From: Thermosipho sp. (in: thermotogales)
GTDB taxonomy: Bacteria > Thermotogota > Thermotogae > Thermotogales > Fervidobacteriaceae
Assembly (NCBI GenBank): GCA_017656335.1
Contig: JACDOA010000001.1
Span: 310,001-374,000 of the forward strand
Direction: 5' to 3'
DNA: 64,000 bases
Shown: one piece after another, positions 44,350 to 54,641 of the stretch
How positions within the stretch are numbered: position 1 is the first letter of the stretch
Layout: each line of letters begins with the position of its first letter
Program-made: the position numbers and the translations under genes
Notes under the pieces: model-generated
Database searches by the model: none
The model's input: only the letters and a program-made list of their open reading frames with translations
Told to the model about the DNA's origin: nothing

Positions 44350-45009
44350 ATGGAACATAGGCTAGAGGGCCTTACTAGATCTGTTGTTGGTAAGAAGAGA
44401 GCTGTTAGAAGGCTCAGAAAACAAGGTTTTGTGCCTGGTGTAGTATATGGCCCAGATATTGAACCACTTTCTATTTCCATTAAAAAAACAGATTTATTAA
44501 AACTTCTTCATGAAGTAACAGAATCCAGTGTTATAAAGCTCACAGTAAAAGACGAAAATGGAAAAGAAGTTTTGTCTCATGACGTTTTTATTAAAAACGT
44601 TCAATATGACAAGTTAACTGATGAAGTAAGACATATTGACTTTTATGTTCCTGAAAAAGGGCACAAAATGTCAATCAATATTCCAATTGAATTTACTGGT
44701 AAACCAATTGGACTTGAAAAAGGTGGAGTTCTTGAAATAATTCATCATGAATTACCAGTTGAAACTCTTCCTTCAGTTGTAGTTGAAAAATTTGAAATTG
44801 ATATTTCAAATCTTGAATTAGGAGAATCAATACATGTTGGTGATTTAAAACTTCCTGAAGGAATGACAACAGAACTTCCAGAAGATGAACCTCTTGTATC
44901 TGTTGCAGCCCCTCGAGGTCTTGAGGTTGAAGAAGAAACTGCTGAAACTGAAGAAGAAGAAAGTGTAGAACCTGAAGTTATTGAAAAAGGAAAAAAGGAG
45001 GAAGAATAA
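44350..45009 (+). CDS. rplY: 50S ribosomal protein L25 (TL5/CTC type)
   Basis: 219 aa. The N-terminal L25 domain binding 5S rRNA (about 1-90) includes [20 protein letters not shown] and PGVVYGP. The TL5 C-terminal beta domain (about 95-185) has [15 protein letters not shown] very acidic tail follows. ATG at 44350 after AAAGGAGG. Its 3' end overlaps the possible TTG start of pth. Confidence 0.95.
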   Translation: MEHRLEGLTRSVVGKKRAVRRLRKQGFVPGVVYGPDIEPLSISIKKTDLLKLLHEVTESSVIKLTVKDENGKEVLSHDVFIKNVQYDKLTDEVRHIDFYVPEKGHKMSINIPIEFTGKPIGLEKGGVLEIIHHELPVETLPSVVVEKFEIDISNLELGESIHVGDLKLPEGMTTELPEDEPLVSVAAPRGLEVEEETAETEEEESVEPEVIEKGKKEEE

Positions 45010-45559
45010 TATAATCCTTGTAATTGGCCTTGGTAATCCTGGCCCACGTTATGCCTTTACACGGCATAACGTGGGTTTTATGTTTCTTGACAGGCTAGCA
45101 AATAATTGGGAAAAAAGGTACAACTTTAAGGAGTCGAAAATAAAAATAGAGAATTCAAAAATTTTACTTGTAAAACCTATGACTTACATGAACTTAAGTG
45201 GAGAAATTTTCAATTATATCAATCCTGAAGATTTTGATGATATAATTGTTGTGTATGATGATGTTAGCATTCCCTTAGGAAAAATAAGAATACGAAAAAA
45301 AGGCTCTGACGGTGGACATAACGGTTTAAAATCTATTATATCTTACATTGGAGAACAGTTCCCTAGAATTAGAATAGGTGTTGGTCCAAAACCGAAAGAA
45401 ATAGATCTAGTAAACTTTGTGCTATCTGAATTTTCCAACAAAGAATTAGTAATTTTAGATAAAATTCTTAATTTAGCAATTGAAGCATTAAACTGTATTA
45501 TAACTGAAGGAATAAACAAAGCTATGAGCAAATACAATTCTATAGAGGTGACTGAATGA
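44981..45559 (+). CDS. pth: peptidyl-tRNA hydrolase
   Basis: Up to 192-aa esterase that recycles peptidyl-tRNA. [20 protein letters not shown] carries the catalytic His of the HNVG motif; [25 protein letters not shown] and [12 protein letters not shown] follow. The start is uncertain. A TTG at 44981 is the only standard codon in frame but has no ribosome-binding site, while GGAGG at 44997-45001 points to the ATA at 45011, which would give the usual short N-terminus. A 13-bp perfect hairpin lies at 45043-45075, inside the first codons. Its stop overlaps the next gene by 4 bp. Confidence 0.93.
   Translation: MKKEKRRKNNIILVIGLGNPGPRYAFTRHNVGFMFLDRLANNWEKRYNFKESKIKIENSKILLVKPMTYMNLSGEIFNYINPEDFDDIIVVYDDVSIPLGKIRIRKKGSDGGHNGLKSIISYIGEQFPRIRIGVGPKPKEIDLVNFVLSEFSNKELVILDKILNLAIEALNCIITEGINKAMSKYNSIEVTE
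45043..45079 (+). other. intragenic terminator-like hairpin in pth
   Basis: Perfect 13-bp arms CCCACGTTATGCC (45043-45055) and GGCATAACGTGGG (45063-45075) around TTTACAC, followed by TTTT. It is coded by [12 protein letters not shown] using CGT, CGG, GCC and GTG codons, while Arg in nearby genes is almost always AGA. Confidence 0.75.
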
Positions 45560-45990
45560 ATTGCTCGAGATGTGGAAAACCAGTAGAGTATGTTATCAAA
45601 GCAGATATTGATGGGGTTGAAAAAAGTATATCATTTTGTAAAAAGTGTTTATTAGAAACACTTAAATATGATGTTTCCAATTATATTAGTGCTGGTGTAG
45701 AGTTATTATCAGCACATATTGTATTTGCGGAAGAAATCAAAACTAATTATTCTTCAAAAAATCTTGTTATCAATAACTTGGAAATATTAACTCTAATGCC
45801 ATTAGCAATTCAAACTGTGCTTTTTAAAGGGGATGAACTTACAAAAGCAAGAATGTTAAAAGAAATCAATAGTAGACAGATTTTTTTCTTAAAACAAAGG
45901 CTGAAAAATGCTTTAAAATCTGAAAATTATGAATTAGCTAACATCTTAAAAAAGCAAATAAATCAACTTGAAAATATGTCTGAAATTTGA
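45556..45990 (+). CDS. McsA-like zinc-finger/UVR-motif protein
   Basis: 144 aa. An N-terminal CxxC (MNCSRCGKP) and second CxxC (SFCKKCLLE) form a zinc-binding ribbon. The C-terminal 35 residues ([20 protein letters not shown]) form a UVR-type helical hairpin. McsA-like proteins are adaptors of McsB/ClpC in Gram-positives; here no mcsB is nearby, so the role is open. It is translationally coupled to pth (ATGA). Confidence 0.7.
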   Translation: MNCSRCGKPVEYVIKADIDGVEKSISFCKKCLLETLKYDVSNYISAGVELLSAHIVFAEEIKTNYSSKNLVINNLEILTLMPLAIQTVLFKGDELTKARMLKEINSRQIFFLKQRLKNALKSENYELANILKKQINQLENMSEI

Positions 45991-46077
45991 TTACATTTTA
46001 TTTTTGCTTTCTTCCTCCTTTTTGCTTTGCTTTTCTAATTCTTTCCTAAAATGTTAAAATTTAATATGGTGAATAAG

Positions 46078-47697
46078 ATGATTACAATTTTTATAATTGC
46101 GTTTATTTTTGTTTTTACTATATTGCCCGCTTTATATGCCGTTTTATCGGCATTTATTTCTAATAATGGATTTACAACAGCTTTCATATTTCAGACACTC
46201 AAGGCTTCTTATTTTTATCAAAGTCTTTTAATTTCTTTTTCATTTGGAGCATTTGTAACACTTATTGGAACATTTATGGCTTTTCTTATTGCTAAATGGA
46301 TTAAAAAGTACAATTTTATTGTTTTTCTTTTATCTGTTGTTTGGATAATTCCAACATATATTGGTATTCCCATTTGGAGATCTGTTTTAGAAAAAATCCC
46401 TTTTATTAACCTTTATTCTAACCCATTTCACACTTTTCTATCTGCATCAATAATTTCTAGCTGGTTCATATTACCATTTTCAGCTTTTTTTATCTATTCT
46501 GCCATTGAAAAAATTAACAAAAAATTTCATGAAGCATTTTCGCTAGATTCTAATAACTCTACAATTTACTACTTCAAAATTGTATTTCCTAATATTAAAA
46601 ATGAATTTTATTCTATCATGCTATTAAATTTCATTAATGCTTTCAAAGATTTCCAAACACCTTGGCTTCTAACCGAAGGAGGAGCCCCCACTAAATTTGG
46701 CATTACTTCTAAAGGAATAATAGGTTCAACTACCAATCTTGAAGTTCTGATATACAAATTTTTTAATTCTGAAACAAACATTAGTGAAATAGGTGCAATA
46801 TCAACTTTAACAATTGCATTTATTTCATTTTTGATTTTTCTTTGGTACAAATTAAAAAACAGACAATTAAAATATTCTGAAACAAAAGTTCCATTTTTTA
46901 GATTTAATTTCTTGAGTATCTTTGAAAAATTTTTAATAATTCTCTGGATTTTTTCAATTATACTTTTATTATTTTCAATTTTCCATCTATCTCTTTCAGA
47001 TTCAACAAATATTTTTATAAAAGGTAATTTTACAACAAATAATTTTAAATTTGTTATCAATGATAATTTTTTAATAGCAATAAAAAATTCAATGTTAATA
47101 GCCTTTACAACTGGTCTTTTTACTTCTATTCTTTCTTCTTTCTTTGCTTTTAGGCTTTCATTTTATAAAAGTGGAGAAAAACTCATTTCTTTTTTGAATG
47201 CATTAAAAATTATTACAGGAATTCATTTACTTGTGTTTATCTTTTATATAATGGCCAAAATAAACTTATTAAATACTTTAACTTCTATAATTATTCTTTC
47301 TGTTTCACGTGAACTTCCATTAGGTGCTTTATTGTTTTATTCTTTCTTTAAAGAATTCCCAAAAGAATTGCTATATTTGTCAAAATTAGATGGTATTTCA
47401 AAAAACAAATTTTTCTGGAGAATTTTAATTCCCAATAGTATTCCTGTTTTAATTTCCATTTTTCTTTTAGGATTTTTGGCAAGTTTCAATGCTTTTTTAT
47501 CACCTTTGATTTTATTATTTGATGAGTCAAAATATCCCGTTAGTATAAAATTATTCAATTACGTTGGAACAATCAGTAATCATTATCCTGAATGGAATTA
47601 TTTTGCGGCAGGTTCAGTCATTAATTTATTTCTATTATCCTTAATAATCTTTTCGCTGAGAAAATTTATTAACTTTTCATATTTAAAAGATTTATAG
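46078..47697 (+). CDS. ABC transporter permease, two fused permease domains
   Basis: About 539 aa, about 12 membrane segments, two binding-protein-dependent permease domains in one chain. Both halves contain an EAA-like coupling loop: HEAFSLDSNNSTIYYFKIVF near residue 155 and SKLDGISKNKFFWRILIPNS near 445. The frame opens at 46051, but GGTGA before the ATG at 46078 makes this the likely start. The solute-binding protein follows by 12 bp; no ATPase gene is adjacent, so it must borrow one. Substrate unknown; carbohydrate, thiamine or iron are all possible for this architecture. Confidence 0.8.
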   Translation: MITIFIIAFIFVFTILPALYAVLSAFISNNGFTTAFIFQTLKASYFYQSLLISFSFGAFVTLIGTFMAFLIAKWIKKYNFIVFLLSVVWIIPTYIGIPIWRSVLEKIPFINLYSNPFHTFLSASIISSWFILPFSAFFIYSAIEKINKKFHEAFSLDSNNSTIYYFKIVFPNIKNEFYSIMLLNFINAFKDFQTPWLLTEGGAPTKFGITSKGIIGSTTNLEVLIYKFFNSETNISEIGAISTLTIAFISFLIFLWYKLKNRQLKYSETKVPFFRFNFLSIFEKFLIILWIFSIILLLFSIFHLSLSDSTNIFIKGNFTTNNFKFVINDNFLIAIKNSMLIAFTTGLFTSILSSFFAFRLSFYKSGEKLISFLNALKIITGIHLLVFIFYIMAKINLLNTLTSIIILSVSRELPLGALLFYSFFKEFPKELLYLSKLDGISKNKFFWRILIPNSIPVLISIFLLGFLASFNAFLSPLILLFDESKYPVSIKLFNYVGTISNHYPEWNYFAAGSVINLFLLSLIIFSLRKFINFSYLKDL

Positions 47698-47709
47698 GAG
47701 GTGCAAAAC

Positions 47710-48981
47710 ATGAAGAAAGGAATAGTTTTTCTAGTGCTTTTTATTTCACTAATGGCTTTTGCAATTCAGGTAAATATCAACGGTTCTTATCAGGAAATTA
47801 ATATTGACAAAGCAGAATTTGTAGCAATCGAATTACTTCCCCCTTTCCAAGATATTCCTTCAATTAAAGTCATTTCAGACTCAGGAACTTTTGATGTTGA
47901 CGAATATACCATTTTTAAGAATATTAATGGAGAAATTTTTTACAAAAATTATAAAGTTAAATGCATCGAAATTTCTGCAAAATTACTAGAAAAAAAAGAT
48001 AGGGAAATCTGGATATCCTGGGAAGGTACCGATTATATAAAAAATTACCTTGAAACCTATGCAAAATTATTTGATTTACCTATAAAAGTATTGGAACTTC
48101 CTAAAATTTCAACAAAATTAGTTACTTTGAGTAAAGCTGGAGCCAGACTCCCAGATGTTGTTATGGTTAGCGCTTTTGATTTCCCAACATATAAAGAACT
48201 GGGAATTTTAAAAGATAATACTTATCTTCCATTTTATTACGACACACAAGTTGTCTATGTTAATTCTAATTTAGTAAAATTAAATAAACTTGCATGGACA
48301 ATTGATGAATTAGAAAAAATATCCAAAAATTTAATTGAAAAAGGTCTTAAACCAGTTGCAATTAATCCTATTAGTGCATACTGGTTTTCAACTTTTTTAA
48401 TGGGAAACGGCAAAATTCCACTAGTAAATGAAAAATTAATTTTAACTGATAATTCAACTTGGAAGTCAATTGAACTTATCAAAAAATGGTATGAAAATAA
48501 ATTTTTCGATTTTAGTTTTCTTAACAGAGATGCACAAGTAGCAGCCTTTTTAAAAGGGGAGGTTGGTTTTCTTTTTCAAGGATCATTTTTAATGCCTAAA
48601 ATTCTAGGAAAACTTGACAATGTTTCAGTTCTACCACTTCCAAGCTTAATGATCCCTTTCAAAGATTACAAAGGATTTGCTACAACAAAAGACGGGAATA
48701 TTAAATTTACTAAATGGCTAGTTTCTTTCCTAAAAAATCCTCTTTTTGAAGAATATTTCTCAAAAAATTATATAAAATTTTTTGATAATCATATTTCTGA
48801 TGAAATACCATTTAAAGACACTTTTGTCTATACTTCTAAAATTGCTCAGCCAATCCCTTTTGATGGAAAATATGTAAAATTACACAAAAATATAAAAGAT
48901 ACCTTAATTTTGATATTAAATGGTTCAATATCAGTAGAAGAAGGCACAAAAAAATTGGAGGAAATTGTAAACAATGAATAA
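47710..48981 (+). CDS. ABC transporter extracellular solute-binding protein (family 1 type)
   Basis: About 423 aa. Signal peptide of residues 1-18 (MKKGIVFLVLFISLMAFA). An extra 80-95 residue beta-rich segment precedes the binding-protein fold, which starts around REIWISWEGTDYIKNYLETY. Later features are LPDVVMVSAFDFPTYKELG and GEVGFLFQGSFLMPKIL, as in sugar-binding proteins. The start is ATG 47710, preceded by AGGAGG, rather than an in-frame GTG at 47701. It overlaps the kinase-like gene by 8 bp. Confidence 0.85.
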   Translation: MKKGIVFLVLFISLMAFAIQVNINGSYQEINIDKAEFVAIELLPPFQDIPSIKVISDSGTFDVDEYTIFKNINGEIFYKNYKVKCIEISAKLLEKKDREIWISWEGTDYIKNYLETYAKLFDLPIKVLELPKISTKLVTLSKAGARLPDVVMVSAFDFPTYKELGILKDNTYLPFYYDTQVVYVNSNLVKLNKLAWTIDELEKISKNLIEKGLKPVAINPISAYWFSTFLMGNGKIPLVNEKLILTDNSTWKSIELIKKWYENKFFDFSFLNRDAQVAAFLKGEVGFLFQGSFLMPKILGKLDNVSVLPLPSLMIPFKDYKGFATTKDGNIKFTKWLVSFLKNPLFEEYFSKNYIKFFDNHISDEIPFKDTFVYTSKIAQPIPFDGKYVKLHKNIKDTLILILNGSISVEEGTKKLEEIVNNE

Positions 48982-49468
48982 CTTTATTATTTGGATTACC
49001 GGAAAAAGTAAGACAGGAAAATCAACAATTGCTAAAAAGCTGAAAGAGTACTTTGATTCTTTAAATAGAAATTCATATGTGCTAGAAGGAAATTTAGTAT
49101 TAAAAATTTTTGATGATATAGGTTTTGATACTTTTTATATTAACGAGAGGATACGGAGGCTTGGTATCCTCTCTTATATTTTAGCTGATGCAGGTATTAT
49201 TCCAATTGTTCCATCTGTTTCTCCAATTAGAAGAGAAAGAGTAAAAATCAAAAAAAATTCTAAATTTCCATTTATCGAAATCTATTTAAAATGCCCTGAA
49301 AATATTAGAAATAAGAGACATACAAAATTAGATGATTTTACTGAATTTGTTAATGCCATTTATTCTCCACCAGAGAAACCTGATATAGAAATTGATACTT
49401 CTATTCACAATATCGAAGAAAGTGTTAAAATTATTATTGAATATCTAAAAGTACACAAACATATATAA
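48974..49468 (+). CDS. adenylylsulfate kinase-like P-loop protein
   Basis: 164 aa. Walker A GKSKTGKST (residues 10-18), then the APS-kinase-like INERIRRLGILSYILADAGI (related to the 'R.EN.RR.GEVA.LFADAG' region) and VPSVSPIRRERVKI. So it resembles CysC, but with a non-standard P-loop (APS kinase usually has GLSGAGKTT) and no sulfate-assimilation genes nearby. It might phosphorylate another adenylylated or sugar substrate brought in by the co-transcribed transporter. A perfect hairpin lies in the codons for ERIRRLGILS. Confidence 0.7.
   Translation: MNNFIIWITGKSKTGKSTIAKKLKEYFDSLNRNSYVLEGNLVLKIFDDIGFDTFYINERIRRLGILSYILADAGIIPIVPSVSPIRRERVKIKKNSKFPFIEIYLKCPENIRNKRHTKLDDFTEFVNAIYSPPEKPDIEIDTSIHNIEESVKIIIEYLKVHKHI
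49145..49180 (+). other. intragenic terminator-like hairpin in APS-kinase-like gene
   Basis: Perfect 10-bp arms GAGAGGATAC (49145-49154) and GTATCCTCTC (49164-49173) around GGAGGCTTG, followed by TTATATT. Codons used include AGG, CGG, AGG, ATC and CTC, unusual for the region. Confidence 0.6.
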
Positions 49469-49480
49469 AGGGAGAATAAT

Positions 49481-52252
49481 ATGAATTATATAATAGTCAG
49501 AGGAGCAAAAGTACATAATTTAAAGAATATAACTGTTAAAATACCCAAAAATACATTAACTGTTATTACTGGAATGTCTGGCTCTGGAAAGAGTTCTCTT
49601 GCTCTTGACACAATATATGTTGAAGGGCAAAGACGCTATCTTGAAAGTCTTTCATCATATGCAAGGCAATTTATTGGTGAATTAAAAAAACCTGATGTTG
49701 AAAGTATTGAAGGATTATCACCTTCAATTGCAATTGATCAAAAAAGCGTTTCACATAATCCTAGGTCAACAATAGGAACTGTAACTGAGATATATGATTA
49801 CCTTAGAGTTTTATACTCTCAAATTGGCACAGCTTATTGTTACAAATGTGGAAGACCATTAGAATCTAAAAGCGTTGATGAAATTGTAAATGATATTTTG
49901 GAAACATTTGAGAACAAAAAAATTTACATTGAAGCACCTATTGCAACAGAAAAAAAGGGTACATTTAAAGATACTTTTGAAAAATTCTTAAAAAAAGGAT
50001 ATTTAAGAGTAGAAATTGATGGAGAAACATATAGATTAGAGGAAGTTCCTGAATTGAATAAAAATGTAAGACATAACATAAACCTTGTAATTGATAGATT
50101 AATTTTAACCAAAGATGATGAAATCAAACACAGAATATTTGATTCAGTTGAACTTGCACTAAAAGAAGGAAATGGATTTGTAATTATTAAAGATATTGAA
50201 AACAATGAAACAAAGTTTTATTCTGAAAAAATGATGTGTCCAATTTGTGGTATTTCTATGCCAGAAATAAACCCAAAATTATTCTCATTTAATAGCCCAT
50301 ATGGTGCTTGCCCAAGATGTCATGGATTGGGATTCACTTTGGAGGTCGATGAGAAAAAAGTAATAGACTTTGACAAACCTGTTTTAGAAGCCATTAAAAT
50401 CGGGCATAAAGAAAATGGTTGGATTCCAAGAAGAATTGCTAGAATAATCAATCAATATGGTGGAAATTTTAATACACCATTTAAAAATCTTCCTGAAGAG
50501 ACTCAAGAAGCCATTTTGTACGGCACTTCCTATTTTGATGGTTTAGTCGAAATATTACGCCAAAGATATGACGAGTATACTTCAGAAGATTCTAGGCAAT
50601 GGCTTGTAAATAAATTTTTCGTTGAAAAACAATGTCATGAATGTAATGGTCAACGTCTTCGTAAAGAGGCCTTAGCTGTAAAAATCAAAGGTTTGAATAT
50701 CATGGAATTTACAAACCTTCCTATCTCTAAAGAACTAGATTTTGTAAAAAATTTAAAGAATGTACTTTCTTCAAAAAAACTAGAAATTGTTCAGGAATTA
50801 CTAGATGAACTTGAAAAAAGGCTTCAATTTTTAAATGAAGTTGGTTTAGGGTATTTAACACTTTCTAGAAATGTTAAAACCTTATCTGGAGGAGAAGCAC
50901 AAAGAATTCGGCTTGCAACACAAATTGGTTCCGGTCTTACTGGTGTAACTTATGTTTTAGACGAGCCAACAATTGGACTTCATCAAAGTGATAATGAAAG
51001 GTTAATTAAAACGCTTAAAAAATTAAGAGACTTAGGTAACACCGTAATAGTAGTTGAACATGATGAAGATATAATAAGAAATGCTGACTATATTATTGAT
51101 ATTGGACCTGCTGCTGGAATAAACGGAGGAAAGGTTATTTATCAAGGCCCCGTTTCTGAAATTGAAAAAGTACTTTCAAAATCAATTACCGCTCAATATT
51201 TAAAGGGAATTAGAAAAATTCCTGTTCCAAAATCCCGAAGAAAAGGAACTGGAAAATTTCTTACCATCAAGGGGGCAAGGCATAATAATCTAAAAAATCT
51301 AAACGTTTCCTTCCCCCTTGGTACATTTATTTGTATAACAGGTGTTTCTGGATCCGGTAAAAGTTCCCTTGTAATTGACACAATATATCCAGCTCTTATG
51401 AATAACTTACATAAATCCAATTTAAATGAAGGAGAATATGATAGCATTGAAGGTTTACAATTTATTGATAAAGTCATTGCTATTGATCAATCTCCTATTG
51501 GAAGAACTCCAAGAAGTAATCCTGCAACATATACAAAGGTATTTGATGAAATAAGAAAACTTTTTTCTATGACACCTGAAGCAAAAGCAAGAGGATACTC
51601 TGCTGGAAGATTTAGTTTTAATGTAAAAGGTGGAAGATGTGAACATTGTAAAGGGCAAGGAATTATTAAAGTAGAAATGTTATTTTTACCCGATGTTTAT
51701 GTTGAATGCGAAGTTTGTAAAGGTAAAAGGTATAATAGTGAAACATTAGAAGTTACTTTTAAAAATAAAAATATTTCTGATATACTTGAAATGACAGTAG
51801 ATGAAGCTCTTGAATTTTTCAAAAACATACCTTCAATTAGTACAACTCTTCAAGTTTTGGCTGATGTTGGACTTGGATATATTAAACTTGGTCAACCAGC
51901 AACTACTCTATCAGGTGGAGAAGCCCAACGTGTAAAATTAGCATCCGAACTTAAAAAACGTTCTACTGGAAATACTTTATACATTTTAGATGAACCAACT
52001 GTTGGTTTGCATTTTGAAGATGTTAAAAAACTTATTGACGTTTTAAATAGATTAGTAGACAAAGGAAATACTGTAATTGTTATTGAACATAATCTGGATG
52101 TTATTAAAAATGCTGATTACGTTATTGATCTCGGTCCAGTTGGTGGTGATGATGGTGGATACATTGTTGCTAAGGGTACTCCTGAAGAAATCGCTAAATC
52201 AAAAAACTCTCTAACGGGAAAATACTTGAAAAAAATTTTATCGGGAGGTTAA
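49481..52252 (+). CDS. uvrA: excinuclease ABC subunit A
   Basis: 923-aa damage-recognition ATPase of nucleotide excision repair. First ATPase: Walker [25 protein letters not shown]; zinc-finger cysteines in CPICG and CPRCHGLG; signature [16 protein letters not shown]. Second ATPase: Walker [10 protein letters not shown], zinc finger CEHCKGQG...CEVCKGKR, signature [15 protein letters not shown] and [15 protein letters not shown]. Full length. Start at 49481, 12 bp after the kinase-like gene, so in the same transcript. Confidence 0.97.
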   Translation: MNYIIVRGAKVHNLKNITVKIPKNTLTVITGMSGSGKSSLALDTIYVEGQRRYLESLSSYARQFIGELKKPDVESIEGLSPSIAIDQKSVSHNPRSTIGTVTEIYDYLRVLYSQIGTAYCYKCGRPLESKSVDEIVNDILETFENKKIYIEAPIATEKKGTFKDTFEKFLKKGYLRVEIDGETYRLEEVPELNKNVRHNINLVIDRLILTKDDEIKHRIFDSVELALKEGNGFVIIKDIENNETKFYSEKMMCPICGISMPEINPKLFSFNSPYGACPRCHGLGFTLEVDEKKVIDFDKPVLEAIKIGHKENGWIPRRIARIINQYGGNFNTPFKNLPEETQEAILYGTSYFDGLVEILRQRYDEYTSEDSRQWLVNKFFVEKQCHECNGQRLRKEALAVKIKGLNIMEFTNLPISKELDFVKNLKNVLSSKKLEIVQELLDELEKRLQFLNEVGLGYLTLSRNVKTLSGGEAQRIRLATQIGSGLTGVTYVLDEPTIGLHQSDNERLIKTLKKLRDLGNTVIVVEHDEDIIRNADYIIDIGPAAGINGGKVIYQGPVSEIEKVLSKSITAQYLKGIRKIPVPKSRRKGTGKFLTIKGARHNNLKNLNVSFPLGTFICITGVSGSGKSSLVIDTIYPALMNNLHKSNLNEGEYDSIEGLQFIDKVIAIDQSPIGRTPRSNPATYTKVFDEIRKLFSMTPEAKARGYSAGRFSFNVKGGRCEHCKGQGIIKVEMLFLPDVYVECEVCKGKRYNSETLEVTFKNKNISDILEMTVDEALEFFKNIPSISTTLQVLADVGLGYIKLGQPATTLSGGEAQRVKLASELKKRSTGNTLYILDEPTVGLHFEDVKKLIDVLNRLVDKGNTVIVIEHNLDVIKNADYVIDLGPVGGDDGGYIVAKGTPEEIAKSKNSLTGKYLKKILSGG

Positions 52253-52253
52253 A

Positions 52254-53105
52254 ATGGAAGAAATTCTTGAAAATTTCAAAGAATATCTCGAACACGTTAG
52301 AAGGCACTCAGACAATACAGTTAAGGCATATTTAAAAGATGTAAGAAAACTACTTCAATATTTAAACAAAGATGTTAAAAATATATCCAGAAAAGACATT
52401 GAAGAATTTTTAAAAGCATTATCCAAAGGAGAATTAATTGGTGTTAGTCCAAAGGAAACTACTATTTCAAGATATATTTCAAGTCTTTCTACTTTTTTCA
52501 ATTACCTTGATTTGTCTGGTGTTGTTTCTTCTAATCCCATGGAAAGAATTAGGCATCCTAGAATTAGAAGAAAAATACCTGATTTTTTAACTGAAGATGA
52601 GGTCAAAAATCTAATTGAATCTTTTGATGAAGAAAACGAATTAAAACAGAAAACTGCTATTTCTCTACTTTACTATGGTGGACTTAGAATCAGTGAGTTA
52701 TGCTCAATGAGAGTTTCAGATATATCATTTTTGCCACCATTTTTAAGAGTTGAAATGGGAAAAGGAAGAAAAGATAGACTTGTTCCTTTACCTGAAAGAG
52801 TTGTACCACTTCTTAAAAAATATATTGACTCATTTGAGCCAAAAATCTATGTTTTTGAAAATGGCAAGAAACATGTTCATCCTTCAACAGTATTTAGATG
52901 GGTTAAAGAAGGAGTTAAAAGAGCAAATATTAAAAAAGATGTACATCCTCACACTTTAAGGCATTCATATGCAACTCATTTAATTAGAAGGGGAGTTAAT
53001 ATTAAAGTAGTTCAAGAGCTTTTAGGCCATACCAATTTAAGTACAACAAGTATTTACCTTCACGTAGCTGATCAGGAAAAATTTGACGCCGTAAAAAATT
53101 TATAA
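52254..53105 (+). CDS. tyrosine recombinase XerC/XerD/XerA family
   Basis: 283-aa chromosome-dimer resolution recombinase. The N-terminal SAM-like domain is about 1-95. The catalytic domain carries R145 (GLRISEL), K170 (MGKGRKDR), H233 and R236 (HPHTLRHSYATHLIRRG), H259 (LLGHTNLSTT) and Y268 (SIYLHV). Start 1 bp after uvrA; not associated with any mobile element, so a housekeeping Xer is likely. A strong terminator follows. Confidence 0.93.
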   Translation: MEEILENFKEYLEHVRRHSDNTVKAYLKDVRKLLQYLNKDVKNISRKDIEEFLKALSKGELIGVSPKETTISRYISSLSTFFNYLDLSGVVSSNPMERIRHPRIRRKIPDFLTEDEVKNLIESFDEENELKQKTAISLLYYGGLRISELCSMRVSDISFLPPFLRVEMGKGRKDRLVPLPERVVPLLKKYIDSFEPKIYVFENGKKHVHPSTVFRWVKEGVKRANIKKDVHPHTLRHSYATHLIRRGVNIKVVQELLGHTNLSTTSIYLHVADQEKFDAVKNL

Positions 53106-53140
53106 AATCTTTACCATATAAAATGTATAATAATTAATTG

Positions 53141-53181
53141 AAAAAGCGCCCCAAAATTTTTTAGTTTTAGGGGCGCTTTTT
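53141..53181. terminator. bidirectional terminator between xer and eno
   Basis: 12-bp perfect stem AAAAAGCGCCCC / GGGGCGCTTTTT, with an AT-rich inner loop that can extend the stem, followed by T-rich DNA on both strands. Lies between convergent genes. Confidence 0.9.
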
Positions 53182-53212
53182 ATTTTTTTGGTCTTTACTT
53201 AATCATCTACGT

Positions 53213-54520
<1,308 letters not shown>

Positions 54521-54588
54521 TTATTATATTCACAATTAATTATACTCTTCTAATGTTTCAAAAAATATATAATAAGTTTACAAAATAA

Positions 54589-54610
54589 ATCCCCGCCATA
54601 AGGCGGGGAT
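54589..54610 (-). terminator. terminator of the Omp operon
   Basis: Stem ATCCCCGCC / GGCGGGGAT with an ATAA loop; on the minus strand followed by TTATTTTG. It ends the Omp-alpha/Omp-beta transcript. Confidence 0.8.
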
Positions 54611-54641
54611 TATATTCTATATCGTTTTCAATTATTCAATA

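Noticed and set aside
52254-53105. Tyrosine recombinase as sign of an integrated element
   Set aside because: No attachment repeats, phage or plasmid genes around; co-transcribed with uvrA, so a chromosomal Xer is more likely.
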